Assembly: GCA_001599595.1 (NCBI GenBank)
Contig: BCHH01000010.1
Span: forward strand, 1,743,035 to 1,807,034
Direction of reading: 5' to 3'
Source of the DNA: Beverwykella pulmonaria
Taxonomy: Eukaryota; Ascomycota; Dothideomycetes; Pleosporales; Melanommataceae
DNA: 64,000 bases
Below, one piece after another: positions 12,264 through 21,956 of this stretch; position 1 is the stretch's first letter; every line of letters starts with the position of its first letter. Position numbers and translations under genes: made by a program. The notes under the pieces are model-generated. The model saw only the letters and a program-made list of their open reading frames with translations, did no database searches and had not been told where the DNA came from.

Positions 12264-13809
12264 TCATGGCTTACACAGCGGAGGCAAAGGCGTGGTAACG
12301 TCAGGCGTAGAAGTCGGACCCGGCGGTACCGTTGGTGTAGACGTCCCACCCGTCTCCGTTGTAATCGGATGAAAGTTACTCCTTAGGACCGAATTATGGA
12401 CCACCACCGGATACCCACTGGGATAGACATCCCGGGTATATGTTCTAGCCCACTCGCATTTCTTGAATATTTTATTCTGAGACACTAATTCTGGAACCGC
12501 GAGTCCGAGCGAATGCTCAACCTCATTTTGGATAATGGTTGAGAACCCTTGATGTTCGGGGTTCCCAAGGTAGGGCGCCGAGCGCATAGTGAAGATGTCG
12601 TTGATGCGGAAGTCTTTGTTATATGAATACACAGCTGCACCATGCGGGTGTTTCGGCCCGATATACGTGACGCTCACAATGTCCGTTTCCAGTTGCTTGT
12701 CTGTGAGAAACGTCTTTTCTGGACCGATTGTTGTAGATGGCTTCCAGACACTGGTTTGGCGGATGTATCCACTGTCGGCCTTCCGATTGGTTCCGGCTAC
12801 TGTATACACGGTGACGCTCTTGATGAAATGGTAGATGCTTGGGCTTGTGAGGGTCACACCTGACACTACAGCGGTGTTTGGCTTCCCGGGAATAGTGGGT
12901 GTTGCGGTTGGGGGAACCCAGCTGGAATTGCAGAAGTCGGATCCAGTTGGTCCGGGGGCTGGCCAGTACCAAACTTCCTGATTATCGATTTCCATCGCAC
13001 AGGTTGGTTTCGCCTGGGGTGGAGCTGGTATGAACTGTATACAGTCTGGTGGCGCCAATGTCTCGATGAGAGATTTCGTTGGTGTAGTAGTTGTTGATGC
13101 TTCGTTTGATGGTGGGGTTTGTGATCCTGGCGATGTCAACCACCATGTATATGCCGAATTAACTTCATCACATAGTGGCACGGAGTTTGGAGCTATCACG
13201 CACTCTGGTTGTTCATTTTCGTAGCCAGGAAGTGTTGTTCCAGGGATTACAGTCATCGTGAGTGAATCCGTTTGCGTGTAGTTTACAATCCAGGTATGCA
13301 GGGTCCAGGAGGATGAGCTCTCGATGTAGGAGGCTCTTGGGACCCCATCGCAGAGGGTTGTGAGGCCGATTGGAAATTCCTTTACATCCGCCGAACAGTA
13401 GCTGTTATCTTCGATGACGGTTATCGGAGTCGGTAGAGGACTCCACCAAACTGATGTAGTTGCATTGGCAATGATTCCAGGGTTGGGAACTTGAGTCCGT
13501 AGCTGGTAGTCTCCCCATGATTTCCAACATGAAAAGGCACTATCCGGAATATCTCTAAACTGAGGGGGAAATTTGGGAAGTACTGCAGTCGGCCAGAATG
13601 GTGTGGGACTTGGGCTTGCTCGACTTATTCTTGTTGTGGATGTTGTTTTGGATGGCAGGGCACGAGACCCGGTCTCGGAGGGTAAAGCGGCACCTGAAAA
13701 AACATATCAGCGCTTCGGAGACGTTTCAAAACGGGTAGTCGTGCTTACGTGCAATGACAACCTGGATATTGACAAGTGTGGATGAAACCACCAAAAATAA
13801 AGATTTCAT
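12264..13809 (-). CDS. Secreted Pro/Thr-rich protein of unknown function
   Basis: Exon 1 (13809-13749) encodes a signal peptide (MKSLFLVVSSTLVNIQVVIA). A 55-bp intron (GTAAGC..TTTCAG) leads to exon 2 (13693-12264), for 496 aa in total. The mature protein begins with a Ser/Thr/Pro-rich stretch. It then has paired Trp/Cys motifs (SVWWSPLPTPITVIEDNSYC, YTWWLTSPGSQT, EVWYWPAPGP) that look like an internal repeat, a folded central region, and a Pro/Thr-rich tail ending in PPLCKP. I do not recognise a named domain. Cys content and sequons suggest a disulfide-bonded, glycosylated extracellular or wall-associated protein. No GPI signal is evident. Confidence is high that it is a gene, low for function. 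Confidence 0.85.
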
Positions 13810-13876
13810 GTTCAGAGACAGTACGGTGGGCACCCAAACGGGATGTGGTCTTTTTTCTTCTCAAAGTTGCATAGGC

Positions 13877-13884
13877 ATTTATAC
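13877..13884 (-). promoter_or_regulatory. TATA-like element of the secreted-protein gene
   Basis: On the minus strand GTATAAAT lies about 70 bp before the ATG at 13809, a normal position for a fungal TATA element with a short leader. Confidence 0.4.
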
Positions 13885-14182
13885 TCATCATATCGCGGCC
13901 AGAATGTGATTTCTATTATATACTGTTAGCCTTTCGTAAACATAGAGTACGGATGAAACCCATACGGACTTTTCGATATAAGTAAATTGTCGTTAAGAAT
14001 GTAAAGCGGATGTGGAAACATTTCGGGAAACACTTCCGCAATCTTTCGTACACGTACACCCGATAACTTCGTATGGAAGAAAATGGTGCAATAATTTCCA
14101 GCACGTCCAAAGTGCGGAACTTTTGCTTGGGATCGCCTATCGGTTGGATGCTGATGTGAGCGGTCCTTAGTTTATCGGTTTA

Positions 14183-14448
14183 GCGCATAGGAATCAAGGG
14201 GGTAGAAGGAGACCAAAGAGCTGCAAGCAAGAGAACTTGAAATATTCTCGAGGGTGCTTGAGGATGAGCATCCTTCTACGCTGACTAGCATGGGCAACCT
14301 AGCGTCAACGTACAAGAATTAAGGGTGGTAGAAGGAGGTTAAAGAGCTGGAGGTGGAAGTAATAGAGACGAGAAAGAGGGTGGTTAGGGAGGAGCATCCC
14401 TCTACGCTGACCAGCATGGCGTATGTAGCACATAGGTTGAAGTCCTAA
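14183..14448 (+). pseudogene. Relic of two tandem kinesin-light-chain-type TPR repeats
   Basis: Two ~125-bp units in tandem read as KLC-type TPRs. Unit 1 is ELQARELEIFSRVLEDEHP with STLTSMGNLASTYKN. Unit 2 is KELEVEVIETRKRVV with REEHPSTLTSMAYVA, then a stop. Between them the expected NQGRWKEAEEL linker reads N*GW*KEVKEL. Against that family consensus the changes are CAA to TAA, CGG to TGG, TGG to TAG and GCT to GTT, all C:G to T:A transitions. The upstream unit is also frameshifted. This is a RIP-type remnant of an NLR-like TPR gene, lying just upstream of the intact-looking NLR start at 15.05 kb. Confidence 0.75.
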
Positions 14449-14681
14449 ACCTAAAATTACGATGCTATCTTATTAACAGAAAAGCGGGCTAAGCTATATA
14501 AGCGGAGCTTTCGCTATTCTAGCATAGAGTTGTTACGACCTAGGTCAAACCGCGGGGCAGCGCTCTTATGAAGAACCTCGGGTGGCTGAGCCCAGGAACC
14601 AGGCCGGACAAAGTAAACACCAACGTCACGTGCCCAAAGGTCATGTGATCTTTTCACGAGTCTCAGCGGTCATAAGAGTAT

Positions 14682-14735
14682 GAGACTATGACGCACCTTG
14701 AGACTATGACGCACCTTGAGACCATGAGACACCTT
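14682..14735 (+). repeat. 18-bp tandem repeat, three units
   Basis: GAGACTATGACGCACCTT occurs twice perfectly, followed by a third unit with three substitutions. It lies in the ~0.6 kb between the TPR relic and the phosphorylase-NACHT gene, in otherwise non-coding sequence. Confidence 0.85.
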
Positions 14736-15053
14736 ATGTATATAGAGCACCCACGAGCACCTTTATGGTGATCGTGCTCAACCTTGTTAGTTTGTAAGTC
14801 GACGTTAGTGGTTGTGGTTGCGGCTGTGCCACTGCCAAGCTTCACCCCTCAAGGCTGAATCCGTCGCGATATTTCCACCCCATTCCATTACCTTGTTCCT
14901 TCTCATCACCATATTTCCTTTAATGGGATTCGAATTACCTGCTCCTTGTAAGGCGCAAGGCCACCAAAACTGAACAAAACCGTCCGTAGCGAAACCGAGT
15001 CCATTCTCCACCCGATTCCGAACTCACCGCCCATCATTATCCTCCAATAAAGC

Positions 15054-17069
15054 ATGTCGAATCAGGGCAACTACACCATCGGCTGGATCTGCGCCATAAG
15101 AACGGAGCTGGTTGCTGCGCAAGCCTTTCTCGACGAAAAGCACGAAGGGCCAGAATATGTGTCTCCTAATGATGAGAACGACTACACACTGGGCAAGATT
15201 GGGAAACATAATGTCGTCATTGCTGTCTTGCCCGACGGCGAGTACGGTAAAGCCTCAGCAGCAAGTGTCGCGAAAGATATGCTGCGTAGCTTTCCCGATA
15301 TCAGACTCGGTCTAATGGTCGGCATTGGCGGCGGTGCGCCAAGCAAAAAGCACGATATCCGTCTAGGCGACGTTGTGGTTAGCGCTCCGCGTGATGGGAA
15401 CGGTGGTGTGTTCCAGTATGACTTTGGCAAGACGATACAAGATCAGAGTTTCCGAACAACAGGGTTCTTGAACCAACCACCAAGAGTCCTGCGGGCGGCG
15501 ATGAATGGACTTAGGGCGCAACACGAGTTAGATGGCCATCAGTTGGAAAATGCTATCAATGGAATTCTTGAGAAGAGGCCAAGACTTCGGAGGAAGTACA
15601 TGCGGCCGAGCCTACGCACTGACAGGCTGTATCAAAGCGGAGTCGTTCATCCCCAAAATGATGGGGCAAGTTGTGCGACAAGTTGTGGCGACGACCTGTC
15701 AACCTTGGTATCACGACCTGAACGGACCGAAGAGGAGGATAATCCGGCAATTCACTACGGCTTAATTGCTTCAGCGGACCAGTTGATGAAGAATGCTTTG
15801 ATTAGAGATGAACTCGCAGCGGCAATGAACGTTCTGTGTTTTGAAATGGAGGCGGCAGGCTTGATGAACAATTTCCCCTGTTTGGTCATTCGCGGTATAT
15901 GCGATTACTCGGACTCGCATAAGAGCAAGGAGTGGCAAGGGTATGCAGCAATGTCGGCAGCTGCGTATGCCAAAGCTCTTCTATATAGAATCGTGCCAAA
16001 CGAAGTTGAGGCTGTGAAGAAAATCGACGAAGTTCTATCTGGTCAGTCTAATGAATTTTTAGAATCATCTGCTCAATAAATATTAACTTCCACAAATATA
16101 ATAGACCTCCACGAAGTCCAAAAAAAGCATCTAGACATTGCGCAGAAGCAGCTTGAGATCCAGCAAGAGGCAGTCAAGCAGAAGCTGACTGACGAGGAAA
16201 AAAAGTGTCTTCAGTTGTTCCGTCTTACTAAGAGCACTGAGGATGCTACGTATGAGTGGTTTAAGGACCGTGTGGAAGACAGAGTAGAACGCACTTGCAT
16301 GTGGTTCCTCAAACATAAACACTTCAAGGAATGGTTAAAACAGGATTCAGGACCTCTGATGGTCTCAGCGGATCCTGGATGTGGAAAATCAGTCTTAGCT
16401 AAGTACCTGATTGACCATGTCTTACCACGATCAGCCACTATTTGCTACTTTTTCTTCAAAGTCCAAGACCAGAACACAGTCCGCCAAGCGCTTTGTGCTC
16501 TGCTCCATCAACTCTTCTCCCAGAAGCCATCCCTAATCCAACATGCCATGAAGCAATTCGAGAAAGATGGGCCAGGTCTGATCAACTCGACAAAGTCGCT
16601 CTGGAATATCTTCAGAAATGCCGTGCAAGATCCCCAAGCTGGAGCTGTTATCACAGTCCTGGATGCCCTGGACGAATGCGCTGAATCAGAATTTGAGGAC
16701 TTAATGCGGAATGTGGAAAACCAATTTCGCGGCGACCAGTCGGGCCATAGAAAGTTGAAGTATCTTCTAACAAGCCGCCCGTATGAGCAGATTGTATCTA
16801 AGTTTCAGGGCCTGTTGGATACCTTCCCGTGTATTCGTATACCAGGAGAGGAAGAGTCAGAAATTATTAGTCAAGAAGTAAATCACGTTATCAAATACCA
16901 AGTTAAACAGCTAGCAACGGAAAAAAAGCTCTCAGAACAAATCAAGGGTCACTTGGAAAAACAATTGCTCAAAATTACGCATCGTACATACCTCTGGGTA
17001 TATCTTGTTTTCGACCATCTATCTCTCACGCATCATCATCAGGGAAGTAGGTGTTTATCTTGTTTGTAA
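15054..17069 (+). CDS. Nucleoside phosphorylase-NACHT N-terminal half of a fungal NLR-type (STAND) protein
   Basis: Exon 1 (15054-16041) and exon 2 (from 16105) are joined by a 63-bp intron (GTCAGT..AATAG). Residues 10 to about 310 form a nucleoside phosphorylase-like domain. It has [16 protein letters not shown] at the start, VGIGGGAP, the LGDVVVSAP loop, and the CFEMEAAGL...[12 protein letters not shown] substrate-site block. A charged helical linker follows. The NACHT domain has Walker A ([15 protein letters not shown]), Walker B ([10 protein letters not shown]) and the LLTSRPYE sensor segment. The reading should continue into LRAENFKKTTKG at 17505, but foreign sequence from about 17021 adds a short tail and a stop at 17069. 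As it stands this encodes 650 aa without ligand-sensing repeats. In fungi such proteins are linked to non-self recognition and incompatibility. The role here is inferred. Confidence 0.9.
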
Positions 17070-17501
17070 CGCTTGATTTGGGGGCGTAAGCTCAGGGGCA
17101 GCTCCCGTAGTTGAGTCTCGTGTGAGAACTCTCATGGCCCAGTCACGTGCGAGCGATGAGATACCCTCCGAGGGTACTCAGGGGCCTACAGATATTGGAG
17201 AGTACGTAGTACGTAGTACTCTGAGTGGGAGCTGGCCACCCGGCTTCGGACTATATACGGAAAAGCAAAGAATCAAAATAAATGCAAAAAACAACGCAAG
17301 TGGTTTGGGTTCGTGTCGAACTTGTTGGGATGGTGGGTGGGGATAGAAATCGAGCCATATTAGCCTATTGAGCGTACAATGAGGCTGTTGATGATGGCTG
17401 AGGAGAGATGGACAAGGTGGAGGAGAAGGACGAGGAAGTTCTGCCCTGAGGCACCAAGGCCCGTGTCGGGACTTGGCATCAACCACGTGATATAGAAACA
17501 A
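17021..17501. mobile_element. ~0.48 kb insertion splitting the NLR gene
   Basis: Host protein homology stops at VFDHL (codon CAT at 17016) and resumes in another frame at TTA AGG GCA (17505). The break can be read as a 5-bp target duplication with one C/T difference: CATCT at 17016-17020 and CATTT at 17502-17506. The insert has no coding capacity. It contains TGTAACGCTTGATTTGGGGG, common at LTR starts, a CTATATACGG TATA-like box, AATAAA, and 7-bp arms AGAGTAC/GTACTCT near 17202-17226. Its ends are not a clean TG..CA, so it could be a diverged solo LTR or a small non-autonomous element. Splicing as a ~0.45 kb intron is an alternative, but the donor/acceptor pair I tested broke frame. Confidence 0.6.
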
Positions 17502-20500
17502 CATTTAAGGGCAGAAAACTTCAAAAAGACAACAAAGGGAGTCGATTACACCATAGCAACGCTGCCAAAGAGCATTAACCAAGCATATGAGCAGATTTTG
17601 AAAAAGTCTAAGGAACACAGGATGATGGTTCGGAAGGCCTTAAGTATTATTTTGGCAGCAGATCGGCCTCTAACACTCTCGGAAATGAACGTTGCCGTGA
17701 ATATAAACAGCACATCACAGTCTGTTCACGACCTTGACCTTGAAGAAGAAGCAGACTTCAAGTCACGTCTCAGATCTTGGTGTGGATTGTTCGTTTCCAT
17801 ATATTATGGCAAGATCTATTTCCTTCATCAAACTGCTCGCGACTTTCTCCTCGCAAATCTGCCACCATCTACCACCATTCCCACGGAAGTACGGTGGCAT
17901 CACTCCATCACTATCTATTATGCACACGCTGTTCTTGCGGAGGTCTGCGTGCGCTACCTTAACTTATTTAACTCTGAAGTTAGTCTCCTAACAGATACAA
18001 CCAAAGAGGCTACTCACTACATTGATAGCCACACGTTCTTAGACTATTCGGCTAAATTTTGGGGTCTTCACTTCCGCGAGGCCTGTATCGGCGATAATGA
18101 TGCTGCCATAGCACCTCTCGCTTTGAAAGCTTGTGATCCAGTTTCAAAGGTCTACTCTACATGGTTCCCAATTTATTGGGGGACTACATATATGAAAAAT
18201 CCTGGATTTTCTACAGGTCTTATAGTGGCGGCATGTTTTGGACATCGTGCTGTCGCTACGCTACTGCTCGAGAAGGGCGACGACCTGGAGTCAAAAGACA
18301 AGTACGGCCGGACGCCGCTGTCGTGGGCTGCAAGTAATGGGGACGAGGCGATGGTCAAGTTGCTACTCGAGAAGGGCGCCGACCTGGAGTCAAAAGACAA
18401 GTACGGCCGACCGCCAGTGTCATTGGCTGCAGAGAACGGGCACGAGGCAGTGGTCAAGCTGCTGCTCGAGAAAGGCGCCGACCTGGAGTCAAAAGACGAG
18501 GACGGCCGACCCCTGGTGTGGTGGGCTATAGCGAGCGGGAACGAGGCGGTGATCAAGCTGCTTCTCGAGAAGGGCGCCGACCTGGAGTCAAAAAACAAGG
18601 ACGGCCGACCCCTGGTGTGCCGGGCTGTAGAGAGCGGGCACGAGGCGGTGGTCAAGCTGCTGCTAGAGAAGGGCGCCGACCTAGAGTCAAAAGACAAGGA
18701 CGGCCTGACGCCGCTTTGGCGGGCTATAGAGTACAGACATGAGGCGGTGGTCAAGCTGCTGCTCGAGAAGGGGGCCAGCCTGGAGTCAAAAGACAAGGAC
18801 GGCCGGACGCCGCTGTGGCGGGCTGTAGAGTACAGGCACATGGAGGTGTTCAAGCTGCTGCTCGAGAAGGGCGCCGACCTGGAGTCAAAAGACAAGGACA
18901 ACCAAACGCCGCTTTCGTGGGCTGCAAGGGGCGGTTACGAGGTGGTGGTTAAGCTGCTGCTCGAGAAGGGTGTCGATTTGGAGTCAAAAGACAAGAACAA
19001 CCAAACGCCGCTGTCGTGGGCCGCAATGAAAGGTTACGAGGTGGTGGTTAAACTGCTGCTCGAGAAGGGTGTCGATTTGGAGTCAAGGGATAGGGACGGC
19101 CGGACGCCGTTGTTGTGGGCTGCAAAGAACAAACAGGAGGCGGCGGTCAAGCTGCTGCTTGAGAAGGGCGCCGACTTGGACTCGAAAGACAAGGACGGTC
19201 GGACGCCGCTGTCGTGGGCTGTAGAGTACAGGCACATATACGACCACGAGGCGGTGGTCAAGCTGCTACTCGAGAAGGGCGCTAACCTAGAGTCAAAAGA
19301 CAAGGACGGCCGGACGCCGCTGTCGTGGGCTGTAGAGTATAGGCACGTGTACAGGCGCGAGGCGGTGGTCAAGCTGGGGCACGAGGCGGTGGTCTGGCTG
19401 GGGCACGAGGCGGTGGTCGGGCTGGGGCACAAGACGGTGATCAAGCTGGGGCACGAGGCGGTGGTCAAGCAGGGGCACGAGACGGTGGTCAAGCTGCTGC
19501 TCGAAAAGGGCGCCGACTTGGAGTCGAAAGACAAGGACGGCCGGACGCCGCTGTCGTGGGCTGTAGAGTACAGGCACGTGTACGAGCACGAGGCTGTGGT
19601 CAAGCAGTGGCACGAGTTGGTGGTCAAGCAGCGGTACGAGGCGGTAGTCAAGCTGCTGCTCGAGAAGGGCGCCGACCTGGAGTCAAAAGACAAGGACGGC
19701 CAGACGCCGCTGTCATGGGCTGCAAGGAATGGGTATGAGGCGGTAGTCAAGCTGCTGCTCGAGAAGGGGGGCAACCTGGAGTCAAAAGACAAGGACGGCC
19801 GGACGCCGCTGTCATGGGCTATAGAGTACAGGCACGTGTATATGCACGAGGCGGTGGTCAAGCGGCGGCACGAGGCGGTGGCCAAGCGGCGGCACGAGGC
19901 GGTGGTCAAGCGGCGGTACGAGGCGGTGGTCAAGCTGCTGCTCGAGGAAGGCGCCGACCTGGAGTCAAAAGACAAGTTTAGTCGAACGCCGCTGTCGTGG
20001 GCTGCAAAGAACGGACACGAGGCGGTGGTCAAGCTGTTGCTCGAGAAAGGCGCCGATCTGGAGTCAAAAGACAAGTTTAGCCGAACGCCGCTGTCGTGGG
20101 CTGCAAAGAACGATTATGAGGCGGTGGTCAAGCTGCTGCTCGAGAAGGATGCTAACTTGGAGTCAAAAGATGGGTACGGCCACACGCCGCTGTGGTGGGC
20201 TGTAAAGAACAGACATGAGCCTATGGTCAAGCTGATGCTCGAGAAGAACGCCGAACTGAAGTCAAAAGACAAGAACTATGATCAGGAGCAACTGTCAGTG
20301 GCTGCAAAGTACGGGTACGAGGCGGTAGTCAAGCTGCTGCTCGAGAAAGACGTAGACCTGGAGTCAAAAGACAAGTTTAGCCGGACGCCGCTGTTATGGG
20401 CTGCAAAGAACGATTATGAGGCGGTGGTGAAGCTGCTGCTTGAGAAAGGTGCCGGCCTGGAGTCAAAAGACAAGTTTAGCCGAACGCCGCTGTCGTGGGC

Positions 20501-21956
20501 TGCAAAGAACGGACACGAGGCGGTGGTCAAGCTGCTGCTCGAGAAGGGCGCCAATTTGGAGTCAAAAGACAAGGACGGCCAGACGCCGCTGTCGTGGGCT
20601 GTAGGGAACGGGTACGAGGCGGTGGTCAAGCTGCTGCTCGAGAAGGGCGCCGAACTGAGGTCAGAAGACAAGAACTATGATCAGGAGCAACTGTTAGTGG
20701 CTGCAGAGTACGGGTACGAGGCGGTGATCAAGCTGCTGCTGGAGAAGGACGCCGACCTGGAGTCAAAAGACAAGGACGGCCGGACGCCGCTGTGGTGGGC
20801 TNNNNNNNNNNNNNNNNNNNNNNNNNNNNNNNNNNNNNNNNNNNNNNNNNNNNNNNNNNNNNNNNNNNNNNNNNNNNNNNNNNNNNNNNNNNNNNNNNNN
20901 NNNNNNNNNNNNNNNNNNNNNNNNNNNNNNNNNNNNNNNNNNNNNNNNNNNNNNNNNNNNNNNNNNNNNNNNNNNNNNNNNNNNNNNNNNNNNNNNNNNN
21001 NNNNNNNNNNNNNNNNNNNNNNNNNNNNNNNNNNNNNNNNNNNNNNNNNNNNNNNNNNNNNNNNNNNNNNNNNNNNNNNNNNNNNNNNNNNNNNNNNNNN
21101 NNNNNNNNNNNNNNNNNNNNNNNNNNNNNNNGAGTCAAAAGATAAGTACAGTCGGACGCCGCTGTGGTGGGCTGCAAAGAACGGACGCGAGGCTGTGGTC
21201 AAGGTGCTGCTCGAGAAGGGCGCCGACCTGGAGTCAAAAGACAAGGACGGCCGGACGCCGCTGTGGTGGGCTGCAAAGAACGGGCGCGAGGCGGTGGTCA
21301 AGGTGCTGCTCGGGAAGGGCGCTGAACTGGAGTCAAAAGACAAGAACTATGATCAGGAGCAACTGTTAGTGGCTGCAAAGTACGGGCACGAGGCGGTGGT
21401 AACGTTGCTGCTCGAGAAGGACGCTAACATAGAGTCAAAAGACAAGGACGGCCAGACGCCGCTGTCGTGGGCTGCAAAGAACGATCATGAAGCGGTGGTC
21501 AAGCTGCTGCTCGAGAAGGGCGCCGACCTGGAGTCGAAAGACAAGTACGACCAGACGCCGCTGTCGTGGGCTGCAAGGAACGGACACAAGGCGGTGGGCA
21601 AGCTGCTGCTCGAGAAGGGCGCCGACCTGGAGTCAAAATACAAGGACGGCCAGACGCCGCTATCGTGGGCTGCAAAATACGGGCATGAGGCGGTGGTCAA
21701 GGTGCTGCTCGAGAAGGGCGCCGACCTGGAGTCAAAAGACAAGGACGGCCGGACGCCGCTGTCGTGGGCTGCAAAGAACGATCATGAGGCGGTATTCAAG
21801 CTGCTGCTCGAGAAGGGCGCTGACTTGGAGTCAAAAGACAAGTTTAGCCGAACGCCACTATGGTGGGCTACAAAAAATGGACACGAGGGGGTGGTCAATA
21901 TGTTGTTCAAGAAGGGTATAGTGTGTATAAAGAGTGTGAAAGCCGTGAAGAGCTGA
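17496..21956 (+). CDS. Ankyrin-repeat C-terminal half of the NLR-type protein (separated from its N-terminus)
   Basis: The frame is open from 17496 and matches the interrupted NACHT protein from 17505 on (LRAENFKKTTKG, LPKSINQAYEQIL). The first internal ATG is at 17598. A winged-helix-like and linker region spans to about 18230 (FLHQTARDFLLANLP is typical of fungal NACHT-ANK proteins). Then come at least 31 ankyrin repeats of 33 residues built on ESKDKDGRTPLSWAAKNGHE, followed by a short tail and a stop. Repeats are near-identical in DNA as well as protein. Units carrying KNYDQEQL are 34 residues. Several units have extra 8-residue blocks (see repeats). A 330-N gap interrupts repeat 23, in frame. 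Alone it lacks a nucleotide-binding domain, so it is either a disrupted gene or part of an allele whose intact form lacks the insertion. Repeats of this kind serve as ligand-binding surfaces in fungal NLRs. Confidence 0.85.
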   Translation, partial: KQHLRAENFKKTTKGVDYTIATLPKSINQAYEQILKKSKEHRMMVRKALSIILAADRPLTLSEMNVAVNINSTSQSVHDLDLEEEADFKSRLRSWCGLFVSIYYGKIYFLHQTARDFLLANLPPSTTIPTEVRWHHSITIYYAHAVLAEVCVRYLNLFNSEVSLLTDTTKEATHYIDSHTFLDYSAKFWGLHFREACIGDNDAAIAPLALKACDPVSKVYSTWFPIYWGTTYMKNPGFSTGLIVAACFGHRAVATLLLEKGDDLESKDKYGRTPLSWAASNGDEAMVKLLLEKGADLESKDKYGRPPVSLAAENGHEAVVKLLLEKGADLESKDEDGRPLVWWAIASGNEAVIKLLLEKGADLESKNKDGRPLVCRAVESGHEAVVKLLLEKGADLESKDKDGLTPLWRAIEYRHEAVVKLLLEKGASLESKDKDGRTPLWRAVEYRHMEVFKLLLEKGADLESKDKDNQTPLSWAARGGYEVVVKLLLEKGVDLESKDKNNQTPLSWAAMKGYEVVVKLLLEKGVDLESRDRDGRTPLLWAAKNKQEAAVKLLLEKGADLDSKDKDGRTPLSWAVEYRHIYDHEAVVKLLLEKGANLESKDKDGRTPLSWAVEYRHVYRREAVVKLGHEAVVWLGHEAVVGLGHKTVIKLGHEAVVKQGHETVVKLLLEKGADLESKDKDGRTPLSWAVEYRHVYEHEAVVKQWHELVVKQRYEAVVKLLLEKGADLESKDKDGQTPLSWAARNGYEAVVKLLLEKGGNLESKDKDGRTPLSWAIEYRHVYMHEAVVKRRHEAVAKRRHEAVVKRRYEAVVKLLLEEGADLESKDKFSRTPLSWAAKNGHEAVVKLLLEKGADLESKDKFSRTPLSWAAKNDYEAVVKLLLEKDANLESKDGYGHTPLWWAVKNRHEPMVKLMLEKNAELKSKDKNYDQEQLSVAAKYGYEAVVKLLLEKDVDLESKDKFSRTPLLWAAKNDYEAVVKLLLEKGAGLESKDKFSRTPLSWAAKNGHEAVVKLLLEKGANLESKDKDGQTPLSWAVGNGYEAVVKLLLEKGAELRSEDKNYDQEQLLVAAEYGYEAVIKLLLEKDADLESKDKDGRTPLWWAXXXXXXXXXXXXXXXXXXXXXXXXXXXXXXXXXXXXXXXXXXXXXXXXXXXXXXXXXXXXXXXXXXXXXXXXXXXXXXXXXXXXXXXXXXXXXXXXXXXXXXXXXXXXXXESKDKYSRTPLWWAAKNGREAVVKVLLEKGADLESKDKDGRTPLWWAAKNGREAVVKVLLGKGAELESKDKNYDQEQLLVAAKYGHEAVVTLLLEKDANIESKDKDGQTPLSWAAKNDHEAVVKLLLEKGADLESKDKYDQTPLSWAARNGHKAVGKLLLEKGADLESKYKDGQTPLSWAAKYGHEAVVKVLLEKGADLESKDKDGRTPLSWAAKNDHEAVFKLLLEKGADLESKDKFSRTPLWWATKNGHEGVVNMLFKKGIVCIKSVKAVKS
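19354..19493 (+). repeat. 24-bp micro-repeat expansion inside one ankyrin unit
   Basis: Between REAVVK and VVKLLLEKG the coding sequence repeats a 24-bp block (CTGGGGCACGAGGCGGTGGT plus four bases), giving successive 8-residue copies such as LGHEAVVW, LGHEAVVG, LGHKTVIK, LGHEAVVK and QGHETVVK. The frame is maintained. The same kind of expansion appears at 19606-19650 (QWHELVVKQRYEAVVK) and 19858-19932 (RRHEAVAKRRHEAVVKRRYE). Confidence 0.9.
20802..21131. other. Assembly gap, 330 Ns
   Basis: Unresolved bases inside the ankyrin array. The flanking frame is continuous across 330 positions, equal to 110 codons or about 3.3 repeat units, so true repeat number is unknown. Confidence 1.

Larger units (their letters stand above)
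18235..21930 (+). repeat. Ankyrin-coding 99-bp tandem repeat array
   Basis: About 31 visible units of 99-102 bp share long identical blocks, for example CTGCTGCTCGAGAAGGGCGC and GAGTCAAAAGACAAGGACGG. Units with the KNYDQEQL variant recur every four units (18, 22 and 26 by my count of visible units), which shows a higher-order duplicated block of about 400 bp. High DNA identity means recent concerted evolution or selection for unit exchange. It also explains the assembly gap. Confidence 0.9.

Noticed and set aside
14682..14735. CRISPR-like reading of the short repeats
   Set aside because: Units are contiguous without spacers and the genome is eukaryotic.
17021..17501. Treating the NLR break as a normal intron
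   Set aside because: Far longer than other introns here, and the one plausible donor/acceptor pair I tested (GTAGGT..GATATAG) puts the ankyrin half out of frame; RNA data could still overturn this.
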